Positions 53,680 through 63,684 of a stretch of 64,000 nt of DNA are shown in pieces (position 1 is the stretch's first letter; each line of letters begins with the position of its first letter). The notes beneath the pieces were generated by a model that was not told where the DNA came from, ran no database searches, and saw nothing but the letters and a program-made list of their open reading frames with translations. A program made the translations under genes and the position numbers. This DNA comes from Chryseobacterium sp. MYb7 (GTDB lineage: Bacteria; Bacteroidota; Bacteroidia; Flavobacteriales; Weeksellaceae): the NCBI RefSeq assembly GCF_002979455.1, contig NZ_PCOU01000010.1, positions 1-64,000 on the forward strand, given 5' to 3'.

Positions 53680-53844
53680 ATGAACAAGAACAATCCGGTG
53701 CTGAAAAATGCACAAAAATTAGGAAGAGAGCAACAAAAATCCGTAATGGGAGGAGCGCCAATTTCAACAGCAAGAAGATGTTGCGAATGGGACGATACAG
53801 GAAAATGTTATATCTGGACATGTGACAGATGCCAATGTCCATAA
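53680..53844 (+). CDS. RiPP-like precursor peptide with GG leader (bacteriocin-like)
   Basis: The gene encodes 54 residues. The leader MNKNNPVLKNAQKLGREQQK is followed by SVMGG, a double-glycine type cleavage site (Gly24-Gly25). The KLxREQxKxVMGG pattern matches the leaders of Chryseobacterium and other Bacteroidetes bacteriocin-like peptides. The core (residues 26-54) has six cysteines at positions 34, 35, 43, 48, 51 and 53 and two tryptophans, consistent with disulfide or thioether crosslinking. It has its own upstream palindrome and a perfect terminator. No maturation enzyme or peptidase-transporter is in the neighbourhood. Product activity is unknown. Confidence 0.75.
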   Translation: MNKNNPVLKNAQKLGREQQKSVMGGAPISTARRCCEWDDTGKCYIWTCDRCQCP

Positions 53845-53852
53845 TAAAAAAC

Positions 53853-53880
53853 GAAAACCTGCTTTCTCAAGCAGGTTTTC
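53853..53880. terminator. Bidirectional terminator between the peptide gene and the barrel receptor gene
   Basis: GAAAACCTGCTT (53853-53864) and AAGCAGGTTTTC (53869-53880) form a perfect 12-bp stem with a 4-base loop. A- and T-rich flanks on both sides serve both genes. Confidence 0.88.
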
Positions 53881-56058
53881 TTATCTCGTTCTGTTTTCTT
53901 CTTCTGTTTTCTGGGTTTCTTTTACCTGATATCTTGTACTTCCTATGCTGTAACTGAGCGAAAATACGAACCGGCTGCTATCCCACCAGTGGGTAAGGCG
54001 GTTATCCATAATCTGTTTATGCCGGAATTCCAGTTTCTGTTCGTATGAATCCAGGAGATTATTAAAACCAATTTTAGTGTTCAGTTTATTATCAAGCCAT
54101 GACTTCTGAACTGATACATCTATGGTATATCTTGGTTTAATGATGTAAAGACTGTTACCTGTTTTGGATTCATAACTGCCAAATACATTCATTGTAAATC
54201 CTTTCGGAAGTGAAAAAACCTGGTTCAGTCTCAGCTCATAATTATAGATATTCAATGCAAAGACCTCATCCAGATAAGGCCTGAATTCATAATTATAATA
54301 TCCCACAATCTGGCTGATGATATTCCACCATTTTGTAATCCTGACCGGAAAACTTGTTTCCAGAATAGCAAAATTTCTATAGGGAAGATTTGTTCCCAAA
54401 TATTCCAGCACATTCGTTTTCGGATTATAAAGTGGATAACGGGTCATCACATCATGTTCTTTTCCAACAGTAAAACTTGTGATCCAGTTTTTATGCCGGT
54501 AGGTTGCTTTGATCTGGCTGGTAAAAGAAGGCAATAGATAAGGATTTCCAATCCAGTAATTTAGCGGACTGAAATAAAACCGGAACGGATTAAGTTGTGA
54601 GAAAACGGGTCTTGTTATTCTTCTGCTGTAAGAAAGAGACAACTCGTTGGAAGCATTAAAGGTGTACGCTGCACTTAGAGATGGCAGCCATTTTAGATAG
54701 TTTCTGGAAACAACAGAATCCACAGTAACGGCATTGGAAATACTGTTTGTATGTTCAAACCTTAATCCTGCATTGATTTGAAAGTTTCCCATTTTTTGTC
54801 TGTAGGCAATATATCCAGCCCATATTTTTTCTTTATAGGAGAATATATTACTTCGCGTAGGATCAAAAACAAACTGATTTCCCGTTGATAATGTATCATA
54901 TCTGATATTGTTATTGGTATCTGAATGGCTGTATTTAACGCCTGCTTCAATATCGATGTTATTTATTTTTTGGGAAGCATCTATCTGGGCGGTATTGATA
55001 TTAATTTTATTAAAAAGATCAGATTTCCAATAAGAAAGTATATTTGCTTTATCCTGATCTTTATTGATAAAATCATCATTCTGCTTATTTTTTACCGAAA
55101 GATAGTTTCCTAAAAAACTGAGCTTAAATCCTTTGTTCTGGAAAGAATAATCTGCTGCTATTCCATAGTTGTCCTGGCTGTAATCTGTCGGATTCTCACT
55201 GACAGTATTTACTACTACCTTGTTTTCACTTTGATCTGTTGTATATAGTGATCCGTTGCGTATTCGGTCAATGTTCCGGAAGTTTCCTCTCAGATTGAGT
55301 CCTACTCTGTTTTTATCATTCAGTCTGAAATCAACACCTGCCTGCAGATTGTAAACCTTTCCAAAATCTTCCTGATAAGTACGGGTGCGCATGATATTTG
55401 TATTTGCCAAATGCTGTAACGCATGATAACGATAGGTTGAAATTCCTTCATTGTAAACTGCCTGTACACTGTAGGTCACTTTTCCGGTATGATAGGAAAT
55501 GTTTACTGCATTTTCATGATAGTTGAATTTATTGATGTATACATTCCCGATATAGCCTAATTTCCACCCAAGATTGATATTCTTTTTCAGTTTAATATCA
55601 ATAACTCCTTTGAACTCTGCATCATACTTCGAAGACGGATTGGTATTTACCTCCACAGATTCTACCATATCGGGAGATAAAGACCGTAAATAAGTCTGCA
55701 ATTCCTGATTACTCATGACGACAGGTTTTCCATCAATCAGAATAGCAGGTGTAATTCTTCCTCCGACAAAAATTCCGTCTTCCTGGTCTACTGTAACACC
55801 AGGAGTCTTTCTCAGGACATCAAGAAGATGAGTGGAGGTTTTAAAATCTTTGTTTCCGGCAACAGACTGGATAAGATTGCCGTCATTCAGTTTCATTTTT
55901 CGTGGAGCAGACTGGATAACAACTTCTGATATATTCGTTGTGGATGATTTTGCTTCAGCCAGAGAGTCCCGAACTTTTGCTTTTACAACACCCTGCTGTG
56001 CTTTTCCAAAGAATAACAGAAAAAACAGGAAGAGCAAGTACCATAATTTGATGATCAT
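53881..56058 (-). CDS. Outer membrane beta-barrel receptor with plug domain
   Basis: This 725-residue protein has a signal peptide (cleavage after KAQ near residue 21) and a short linker. A TonB-receptor-type plug follows (THLLDVLRKTPGVTVDQEDG near residue 76, PAILIDGKPVVMSNQEL near 107, PDMVESVEVNTNPSS near 130) with a large OMP_b-brl_3-like barrel. It is distinct from the tandem pair at 37804-42363 but in the same superfamily. It is the second gene after the AraC-type regulator on the same strand, 80 bases downstream, which suggests regulation of this receptor by that protein. The ligand is unknown. Confidence 0.88.
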   Translation of the reverse strand: MIIKLWYLLFLFFLLFFGKAQQGVVKAKVRDSLAEAKSSTTNISEVVIQSAPRKMKLNDGNLIQSVAGNKDFKTSTHLLDVLRKTPGVTVDQEDGIFVGGRITPAILIDGKPVVMSNQELQTYLRSLSPDMVESVEVNTNPSSKYDAEFKGVIDIKLKKNINLGWKLGYIGNVYINKFNYHENAVNISYHTGKVTYSVQAVYNEGISTYRYHALQHLANTNIMRTRTYQEDFGKVYNLQAGVDFRLNDKNRVGLNLRGNFRNIDRIRNGSLYTTDQSENKVVVNTVSENPTDYSQDNYGIAADYSFQNKGFKLSFLGNYLSVKNKQNDDFINKDQDKANILSYWKSDLFNKININTAQIDASQKINNIDIEAGVKYSHSDTNNNIRYDTLSTGNQFVFDPTRSNIFSYKEKIWAGYIAYRQKMGNFQINAGLRFEHTNSISNAVTVDSVVSRNYLKWLPSLSAAYTFNASNELSLSYSRRITRPVFSQLNPFRFYFSPLNYWIGNPYLLPSFTSQIKATYRHKNWITSFTVGKEHDVMTRYPLYNPKTNVLEYLGTNLPYRNFAILETSFPVRITKWWNIISQIVGYYNYEFRPYLDEVFALNIYNYELRLNQVFSLPKGFTMNVFGSYESKTGNSLYIIKPRYTIDVSVQKSWLDNKLNTKIGFNNLLDSYEQKLEFRHKQIMDNRLTHWWDSSRFVFSLSYSIGSTRYQVKETQKTEEENRTR

Positions 56059-56138
56059 AACTTTTAAATTTTATGAAATCAAAAGTATCGGCTTGCTGCA
56101 ACAATACGGTTTTGAAATTGAAATTCCGCAGTACTGAA

Positions 56139-57200
56139 TTATAAATTTGAACTCTGAAACCTAGGCTCGGTAAGGGTTTGAGACTGTTTATACAAAAGAG
56201 GTGTTGTATTTTTTATTTTTTTGAATGTTGAGAAGAAAGTTGATTTCGAATTGAATCCCACCTCATAACCTATCTCTTCAATTTTCAGATAAGATCCGTT
56301 TTCTATTTTTTCACAAGCTTCATTGATTCTGTATTCATTGATGCAGGTAGCAAAACTTTTCCCCAGGTTATCATTCAGCAACTGGGAAAGCTGGTGAGAA
56401 GACATATTCATTTTAGAAGCAAGATCACTCAGTTTTAAATTCGGATTTTTATAGAGCTCTTCTGTATCCATTAATCGTTCTAATTTCGATACAAAACTAT
56501 CAACCTGTTCTCCGGAAATCTTTTTATTGGAGTATTTCTCTGTTTCTTTTGCGGGAAGCTGCTGATATTTTTTATTAAATAAAATCAAAAAGTTGGCATA
56601 CAGCACAAACGAAAACACAAGGCTGCCTCCTGCGCAATAAATTTGTAACCAGCCTGTCGAAATCAGCTGATAACTCAAAAATATAATCACATTGCTGACC
56701 AGAATTGGAAGTACAAAGTTATTCGGACTTTTATGTTTCTGTTTAAGCAAAATATAATAATGATAAACCGTAAGAAATATAAATACAGACCAAAAGGTAT
56801 AGATAAAAGTAGCAAAATAGTTATCCCATGTAATCGGAAACACCAGATATAATAAACCAACAACTCCTAAGATAAGGGTTAATATCCCGAACCATCTCTG
56901 ACAGTTCTTCCAATCAAACTGATCCTGCTGAAAAGAGGATTTTACATAGTAATACAAAGCCGGTCCGGTAAAAAATAGAGCAGACAGTCCTAGATGTGCA
57001 ATAATTCGGAGTAAATCGGGGTAAAAATAAAAGCATACAGAGATCGCTACTCTTGAGCTTAACATGAAGAGAAGAATTCCGAGGAAAAAATCCGGAGGGT
57101 ATTTCAGTTTTTTTACAAACAGCAGATAAATGCCCAGCAGAAGTCCGTTGAATGCTCCTACTGCGCTGAAGAAAAATAACATCTGTTCTCCGAAAGTCAT
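56139..57200 (-). CDS. AraC-family regulator with an N-terminal membrane domain
   Basis: This 353-residue protein has about seven hydrophobic segments in the first 215 residues and a C-terminal AraC/XylS helix-turn-helix domain from about residue 245 (LKLSDLASKMNMSSHQLSQLLND, then EIGYEVGFNSKSTFFSTFKK). Membrane-bound AraC proteins of this layout are common in Bacteroidetes. It probably senses an envelope or extracellular signal and controls nearby genes, most likely the downstream barrel receptor. It may also control the peptide gene. Confidence 0.88.
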   Translation of the reverse strand: MTFGEQMLFFFSAVGAFNGLLLGIYLLFVKKLKYPPDFFLGILLFMLSSRVAISVCFYFYPDLLRIIAHLGLSALFFTGPALYYYVKSSFQQDQFDWKNCQRWFGILTLILGVVGLLYLVFPITWDNYFATFIYTFWSVFIFLTVYHYYILLKQKHKSPNNFVLPILVSNVIIFLSYQLISTGWLQIYCAGGSLVFSFVLYANFLILFNKKYQQLPAKETEKYSNKKISGEQVDSFVSKLERLMDTEELYKNPNLKLSDLASKMNMSSHQLSQLLNDNLGKSFATCINEYRINEACEKIENGSYLKIEEIGYEVGFNSKSTFFSTFKKIKNTTPLLYKQSQTLTEPRFQSSNL

Positions 57201-57283
57201 TGGGTATTACTTTTTTACAGTAGTAAATTTAATCAAATTATTATATTCGATTTTGTAAAATAACGAAAATGTTTTACGTTGTT

Positions 57284-57649
57284 TTAAGAACCGCTTTCCT
57301 GCCTTTTCAGGATTAATGTTCTTAAGCGTTCTTCATGATCATCCCCCCATTTTCCTAATACAGCAATGACCGGAATCAATGTTTGTCCGAATTCTGTAAG
57401 CCTGTATTCCACCTTTGGAGGTACAACAGGATAAATTGTCTTGGCAACAAGCTCATGTTCTTCAAGTTCTTTCAACTGTACATTCAGTACTCTGCGGGAA
57501 GCATCAGGAATCTTTCTCTGCAACTCGCTGGGTCTTTGATACCCCTCATTAATAAACCACAGCAAACGAATTTTCCATTTACCATACAATACTTCTGCAA
57601 TCAGATCAAGACCGCAGTTCAGGTTGGGTGGGATTTTTCTTTCATACAT
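57284..57649 (-). CDS. HxlR-family transcriptional regulator
   Basis: This 121-residue protein is a winged-helix HxlR regulator: CGLDLIAEVLYGKWKIRLLWFI near residue 12, RPSELQRKIPDASRRVLNVQLKELEEHELV near 37 and PPKVEYRLTEFGQTLIPVI near 78. It is divergent from the SDR gene (about 120 bases between starts), the classic arrangement for HxlR control of an oxidoreductase gene. It likely senses a small-molecule or redox signal. Confidence 0.93.
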   Translation of the reverse strand: MYERKIPPNLNCGLDLIAEVLYGKWKIRLLWFINEGYQRPSELQRKIPDASRRVLNVQLKELEEHELVAKTIYPVVPPKVEYRLTEFGQTLIPVIAVLGKWGDDHEERLRTLILKRQESGS

Positions 57650-57770
57650 AAAACAAATTTAGCACAATGACAGGATATTACAATAGGGGATTAATTTATC
57701 CCTATGTGATTCGTAACCCCGTACTTGTAAGAACTTATCGTACTCCTGAAATTTGTACAAAAAAGAAATC

Positions 57771-58565
57771 ATGCCAGAATCATTTAATTTCAACAACGAA
57801 TTATCAGGTAAAATTGCTTTGGTAACGGGAGGAACGAAAGGAACCGGAAAAGCTATTGCAGAAAGATTATTAACCGCTGGTGCCACTGTGATTATTACTG
57901 CAAGAAATCAACCTGAAGACATGAATAACCAGCTACATTTTATTGCAGGAGATTTGAGCACGGCAAAAGACACTGAAAATCTCGTAAGGAAAGTTCTTTC
58001 TACTTTTGGAAAGCTTGATATTTTAATCAATACTTTAGGCGGTTCAGAAACTCCCGGTGGTGGCTTCTCTGTTTTAAGTGACGAAGATTGGGAAAACACA
58101 ATTCAAACCAATCTATTGGCACCAGTTCGTTTAGACAGAGGTTTTTTACCCCAAATGCTGGAACGAAAATCGGGGGTTATCATCCACATTGCGTCCATTC
58201 AGGGAAGACTGCCTTTATTTGATTCTACATTACCTTATGCTGCTGCCAAAGCCGGACTGATCAATTACAGCAAAGGTTTATCTAAAGAAGTTTCACCCAA
58301 AGGAGTTCGTATACTGACTGTTTCCCCAGGTTGGATCATGACTTCATCTGCTACCCGAATGATGGAACGCATTGCTGAAAGCTCAAAGAGCTCAATAGAA
58401 GAAGCTACACAAAGTGTTATGGATGCTTTGGGTGGAATTCCTATTGGTAAACCAGCCCAGCCGGAAGATATTGCAGAGTTTGTTGGTTTTTTAGTTTCTC
58501 CCCGGGCACAATATTTAACCGGAACCGAATATGTAATAGACGGCGGCACCATTCCTACTGTTTAA
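57771..58565 (+). CDS. Short-chain dehydrogenase/reductase
   Basis: I take the ATG at 57771 (MPESFNFNNELSGK), because the upstream start is a TTG six codons earlier. The result is 264 residues of SDR fold: cofactor loop TGGTKGTGKAIA near residue 19, the NTLGG motif near 85, catalytic Ser in HIASIQG near 137, Tyr-x3-Lys in YAAAKAG near 152, and the SDR end GTEYVIDGG near 252. It would oxidise or reduce a small alcohol or carbonyl compound. It is followed after 18 bases by an NTF2-like gene and controlled probably by the divergent HxlR gene. Confidence 0.92.
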   Translation: MPESFNFNNELSGKIALVTGGTKGTGKAIAERLLTAGATVIITARNQPEDMNNQLHFIAGDLSTAKDTENLVRKVLSTFGKLDILINTLGGSETPGGGFSVLSDEDWENTIQTNLLAPVRLDRGFLPQMLERKSGVIIHIASIQGRLPLFDSTLPYAAAKAGLINYSKGLSKEVSPKGVRILTVSPGWIMTSSATRMMERIAESSKSSIEEATQSVMDALGGIPIGKPAQPEDIAEFVGFLVSPRAQYLTGTEYVIDGGTIPTV

Positions 58566-58583
58566 TCATTTAAAAATAACAAT

Positions 58584-58907
58584 ATGAAATTACCTATCAT
58601 TTTACAGGAATTCTTAAAGGCACAGGAACTTTTTGACAGTATCTCTTTTGCTAATTGTTTTTCTGAATACGCCTCTGTATTTGACGAAGGAAAAATATAC
58701 ACTGGAAAAGATGAAATAAAACAATGGAATGAAAAATCTAATGAGCAATACAAAACCTTGTTTGAGGTGATGGATTTTTCTGTGAAGGATAATATGACAA
58801 TTTTAAAAATCAATATTTCCGGTTCTTTTGACGGCAGTCCGGTAGTCCTGAATTTTTATTTCCGGATTGAGAATAATCTTATTAATGCTTTAGCTATTGT
58901 TGAATAA
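58584..58907 (+). CDS. NTF2/SnoaL-like protein
   Basis: This 107-residue protein has a cystatin-like NTF2 fold: ALFDSISFANCFSEYASVFDEGKIYTG-type opening and repeated beta strands (VLNFYFRIENNLINALAIVE) at the end. Such proteins are often small enzymes or ligand binders. It directly follows the SDR gene and is likely co-transcribed, suggesting a shared substrate. A terminator follows. Confidence 0.82.
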   Translation: MKLPIILQEFLKAQELFDSISFANCFSEYASVFDEGKIYTGKDEIKQWNEKSNEQYKTLFEVMDFSVKDNMTILKINISGSFDGSPVVLNFYFRIENNLINALAIVE

Positions 58908-58920
58908 GTTTTTAAAAATA

Positions 58921-58950
58921 AAGAATCCCAAAGCTTGCTTTGGGATTCTT
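58921..58950. terminator. Bidirectional terminator between the NTF2-like gene and gltA
   Basis: AAGAATCCCAAAGC (58921-58934) and GCTTTGGGATTCTT (58937-58950) form a long perfect stem, flanked by A and T tracts. The loop shown is tight and probably opens a few pairs. Confidence 0.82.
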
Positions 58951-58968
58951 TTATGGTATAAGCAAATA

Positions 58969-60255
58969 TTATCTGCTTGCGATGTCGATGTAGTTTCTTT
59001 CCTGAGCACCTTGGTAAACCTGTCTTGGTCTTCCGATTGGGTCTCCTTTCATTCTCATTTCTTTCCATTGAGAAATCCATCCTGGAAGTCTTCCTAATGC
59101 AAACATTACGGTAAACATTTCTGTAGGAATTCCTAACGCTCTGTAGATGATTCCTGAATAGAAATCCACGTTTGGATATAGTTTTCTTTCAATGAAGTAC
59201 TCATCTTCAAGTGCTACTCTTTCTAACTGCATTGCAATATCAAGAGCTTTATCCTGGATTCCTAATGATTTAAGGATATCATCAGCAGCTTTCTTGATAA
59301 TCTTCGCTCTTGGGTCGAAGTTTTTGTACACTCTGTGTCCGAATCCCATCAGACGGAAGCTATCATTTTTATCTTTTGCTTTAGCAACATATTTAGATAC
59401 GTCACCACCATCTTTCTCGATAAGCTCAAGCATTTCGATTACAGCCTGGTTAGCACCACCGTGAAGTGGTCCCCAAAGTGCAGATACTCCAGCAGAGATA
59501 GAAGCGAAAAGACCTGTGTGAGCAGAACCTACCATTCTTACTGTAGAAGTAGAACAGTTTTGTTCATGATCTGCGTGAAGGATTAATAATTTATCTAAAG
59601 CATTTACAACTACCGGATCCATCTCGAAATCAACGTTTGGTAATCTGAATGCCATTTTGTAGAAGTTTTCTACGTAGTTTAGGTTGTTATCACCATGGTT
59701 TAATGGTAAACCTTGAGTTTTTCTGTACGTCCAAGCACAAAGGTGAGAGAACTTAGCGATCATAAGCTCAGCAGCATGATCCATTTCTTCTTTAGAGTTT
59801 ACGTTCACTGCTTTCGGGTTGAAAGCGGTTAATGCAGATGTCATAGAAGATAAAACTCCCATAGGGTGAGCAGAACGAGGAAAAACATCAATGATTTTTT
59901 TCATTTCGTCTGCGATGAAGTTATATTTTTTAATATTGTTGTCGAATGAAGCAAACTCATCCTGATTAGGTAATTCTCCATGTAATAAAAGATACATTAC
60001 TTCAGTAAAGTTAGATTTTTCAGCAATCTGCTCGATTGGATAACCTCTGTAAAGTAATTCTCCCTGATCTCCGTCTAAGTAAGTGATGTCGCTAATAGTA
60101 GCTCCCGTATTTTTGTAACCTAAATCCAGAGTGATCAAACCTGTCTGGTCTCTTAATTTTGAAATATCAATCCCTCTGTCTCCGATAGTACTATCCACGA
60201 TTGGATATTCATATGAATTACCTGCGTAATTCAATATTACTTTGTTGTCTGACAT
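58969..60255 (-). CDS. gltA: Citrate synthase
   Basis: This 428-residue protein condenses acetyl-CoA and oxaloacetate in the TCA cycle. The type II family pattern is present: an N-terminal beta domain, then KLLILHADHEQNCSTSTVRMVGSA (catalytic His near 228) and MGFGHRVYKNFDPR (near 303), with an Asp near residue 360 in the NVDFYSG segment. Length is typical. Upstream is eno, with an intergenic space of 84 bases containing a terminator for eno. Confidence 0.97.
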   Translation of the reverse strand: MSDNKVILNYAGNSYEYPIVDSTIGDRGIDISKLRDQTGLITLDLGYKNTGATISDITYLDGDQGELLYRGYPIEQIAEKSNFTEVMYLLLHGELPNQDEFASFDNNIKKYNFIADEMKKIIDVFPRSAHPMGVLSSMTSALTAFNPKAVNVNSKEEMDHAAELMIAKFSHLCAWTYRKTQGLPLNHGDNNLNYVENFYKMAFRLPNVDFEMDPVVVNALDKLLILHADHEQNCSTSTVRMVGSAHTGLFASISAGVSALWGPLHGGANQAVIEMLELIEKDGGDVSKYVAKAKDKNDSFRLMGFGHRVYKNFDPRAKIIKKAADDILKSLGIQDKALDIAMQLERVALEDEYFIERKLYPNVDFYSGIIYRALGIPTEMFTVMFALGRLPGWISQWKEMRMKGDPIGRPRQVYQGAQERNYIDIASR

Positions 60256-60290
60256 TATTTATTTATTTTTTTTAAATATACCACTTTCCA

Positions 60291-60330
60291 TAAAATACGG
60301 CAAACAAAAATTATCGCTTGCCGTTATTTA
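60291..60330 (-). terminator. Terminator of eno
   Basis: CGGCAA (60298-60303) pairs with TTGCCG (60318-60323), extended by AATA/TATT on the outer side with one bulge. On the minus strand U-rich sequence follows the stem. It lies between eno and gltA on the transcript. Confidence 0.6.
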
Positions 60331-60339
60331 TAAATTCAA

Positions 60340-61635
<1,296 letters not shown>

Positions 61636-61654
61636 TTATTTTTTTTAGTTTAGA

Positions 61655-61662
61655 CAAATTTA
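61655..61662 (-). promoter_or_regulatory. Candidate -7 box for eno
   Basis: The minus strand reads TAAATTTG, matching TAnnTTTG, 23 bases upstream of the eno ATG. No TTG at normal spacing was found. Confidence 0.35.
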
Positions 61663-61851
61663 ATCAAAATTTAACTTTTAGGGGTATTTCGAGGGATTTT
61701 TTTGAGATAAATCCAAGTTAAATTTTAGTTAATTTATATTATGATAATTCCACAATTTCCGGGTGGCAGATCAGGGATTTAAAAAGAGAAAATCATAAAT
61801 AAAAAACCCACCTTAAAAAGTGAGTTTCTATACAATTATATGAAGCTATTA

Positions 61852-62181
61852 TTATTTTCTGGGTGTAGGAGACAGAAGGCCGGCTAAAGCCCCTATAGCT
61901 CCTGATGAAATGGTTGCAAAAATCGTTACCAGTTGATTGTCTTTCGAGGAGCCATCATTCCAGTAAGCAATGAGAATAAGTCCTGCTATAATACTAATTA
62001 CTGCCAGCCCGAGCATAAGTACAATAATCCTGTAGATCCAATAGTCCGTATCTTTCGGATTTCTTATTTCTACATTTTTAATGGCTTCTATAGGATTTGT
62101 TTTGAACTTCTCCTGAAGATCACTGTTGTTTTTTAAAGCAGCTTCTAAATCTCCAATACTATCGTTAATAAGAGTTTTCAT
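61852..62181 (-). CDS. Small two-helix membrane protein of unknown function
   Basis: This 109-residue protein has a charged amphipathic N-terminal part (LEAALKNNSDLQEKFKTNP, then IEAIKNV near residue 29), two hydrophobic helices (about 49-71 and 85-103) and a C-terminal SPTPRK. The N-terminal part recalls the leader part of nitrile-hydratase-like precursor peptides, but the membrane part does not. I do not recognise a family. It is monocistronic as far as visible, between eno and the histidine kinase. Confidence 0.6.
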   Translation of the reverse strand: MKTLINDSIGDLEAALKNNSDLQEKFKTNPIEAIKNVEIRNPKDTDYWIYRIIVLMLGLAVISIIAGLILIAYWNDGSSKDNQLVTIFATISSGAIGALAGLLSPTPRK

Positions 62182-62252
62182 GGCTTTTAATTTTATATAT
62201 CAAATTTCCCTCTAAAAAGCATATCAGTAAATTACACAAAGGGGTAATTTAT

Positions 62253-63041
62253 TTATACTATTATTTTAAAAACCAGACAGGTTCCGAGATTTTCGGATAC
62301 AACAGTACATTCTCCAGACAATTCATTCATTCTTCGTTTCATATTCCGCAGGCCGTTTCCTTTTGGCTGTTCATCCTGAATTCCTTTTCCATTATCAGCA
62401 ATCCTCATGGAAAAGTTATTTTTTTCCTGTGAAAATGAAAGCTTTAAGGTATTGGCATGGCTGTGTTTGTATACATTATTAACAGCTTCTTTTAAACAGA
62501 GAAATAGATTACGCCTCATTTCTGTAGAAACTGGTGTTTCAGTAATGATATTTTCACATTCAGAATGCAGTACTATTTTTGTTTTCTTTAGGAAGTTTCC
62601 GGTATAGAGTATGGCATAATCAATGAAGCTGCCCAGTGTATCATTTCCGGAATTCAGGCTCCAAAGCATTTCACGCATAGAAATATTCATTTCTTCGGAA
62701 GTTTTCAGAAGTTCATCAATATCGTTTTGCAGATCATCATCTGATGCTTTTTGTTTTATAAATTCTGCCTGAAGTTTTAATGCGGAAATTCCTGCACCGA
62801 GGTCATCATGCATATCGTGAGAAATACGTTCCCTCTCCTGCTCCAGAATTTTTTGTTTTTCGAGTTCTTTCTGAAGGAGCTGATTTTGATACTCGGCTTC
62901 TTTGAGCTGTTGCTGCTGAATGAAAAAAAGCTGTTTCTTGTTATATAAAACAACGATTAAAACAATGAAAATAACAAAAGTTATTAACAGAATAACTGCA
63001 ATAATGTAAGCCAACCTTATTGTATCCGGCAATTGTTTCAT
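62253..63041 (-). CDS. Sensor histidine kinase (NarL-type HisKA_3)
   Basis: This 262-residue protein has one membrane helix (residues 12-32), a coiled coil (40-70), the dimerisation/phosphoacceptor helix ERISHDMHDDLGAG (His75) and a HATPase domain with LKEAVNNVYKHSHAN near 185, DNGKGI near 217 and GNGLRNM near 228. It lacks a periplasmic or GAF/PAS sensor domain, so its input is likely from a partner. The overlapping membrane gene upstream may be that partner. The response regulator is not in this window. Confidence 0.9.
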   Translation of the reverse strand: MKQLPDTIRLAYIIAVILLITFVIFIVLIVVLYNKKQLFFIQQQQLKEAEYQNQLLQKELEKQKILEQERERISHDMHDDLGAGISALKLQAEFIKQKASDDDLQNDIDELLKTSEEMNISMREMLWSLNSGNDTLGSFIDYAILYTGNFLKKTKIVLHSECENIITETPVSTEMRRNLFLCLKEAVNNVYKHSHANTLKLSFSQEKNNFSMRIADNGKGIQDEQPKGNGLRNMKRRMNELSGECTVVSENLGTCLVFKIIV

Positions 63042-63050
63042 ATTGTGTTT

Positions 63051-63683
63051 TTATTTTCCGCTATTCTCGAAATTCTTTAAGGCAATATAGAACATTCCAT
63101 ACATGATGATATTAACGCAATACTGCATGGTTTTTAAAATTTGCAAAAAACCCGGATCATTATCCTGAAGAAAAAACATAGGGATTGATCTGAAAATAAA
63201 AAAAATACTCCAAAAAAGTAATCCACAGGATACCCAGAAATGTGGGTCATTAAATATTTTTATTTCGTCAAAGTTTTTCAGTCTGATATAAAACCAAACC
63301 AGTGCGTTAATGATAAAATAAAAGCAAACTAATATTCCTAATGTGTTTTCATAGTTTTCACTGTAAAACTTTACAAACAGGGCAACATAGGCTAATATTG
63401 CAATCAGGACATACAGAAAGAATATTTTGAGTTTTTGAGGAAAGATTCTTGCATAGTATCTGTTGAAAAATATAATAAGAAAAATACTGTAGTAATTGAA
63501 GAGATAAGCAAAGTCAAATTCCTGAACATATATTTTATAGTGTCCATAAAGCTCAAGACATAAAGAAAGGAATAAGTATATTGTAAAATAGTTTTGGCTG
63601 GAAAGACCTTTCTTTCCAGCTAAAACCATCGACTTTATAGTATCTATAAAGAGTATTGATATGTAGATAATCTGAATGAGCAT
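63051..63683 (-). CDS. Polytopic membrane protein paired with the histidine kinase
   Basis: I place the start at the ATG at 63683 (MLIQIIYISILFIDTIKSM), since the frame upstream is shared with another gene and lacks membrane character. This gives a 210-residue protein with six or seven hydrophobic helices (for example at 46-64, 71-90, 97-116, 128-146, 155-174 and 188-203). Its gene lies just before the sensor kinase on the same strand, with nine bases between. It may be the sensory input of that kinase, which itself lacks a sensor domain. No domain was recognised. Confidence 0.7.
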   Translation of the reverse strand: MLIQIIYISILFIDTIKSMVLAGKKGLSSQNYFTIYLFLSLCLELYGHYKIYVQEFDFAYLFNYYSIFLIIFFNRYYARIFPQKLKIFFLYVLIAILAYVALFVKFYSENYENTLGILVCFYFIINALVWFYIRLKNFDEIKIFNDPHFWVSCGLLFWSIFFIFRSIPMFFLQDNDPGFLQILKTMQYCVNIIMYGMFYIALKNFENSGK

Positions 63684-63684
63684 T

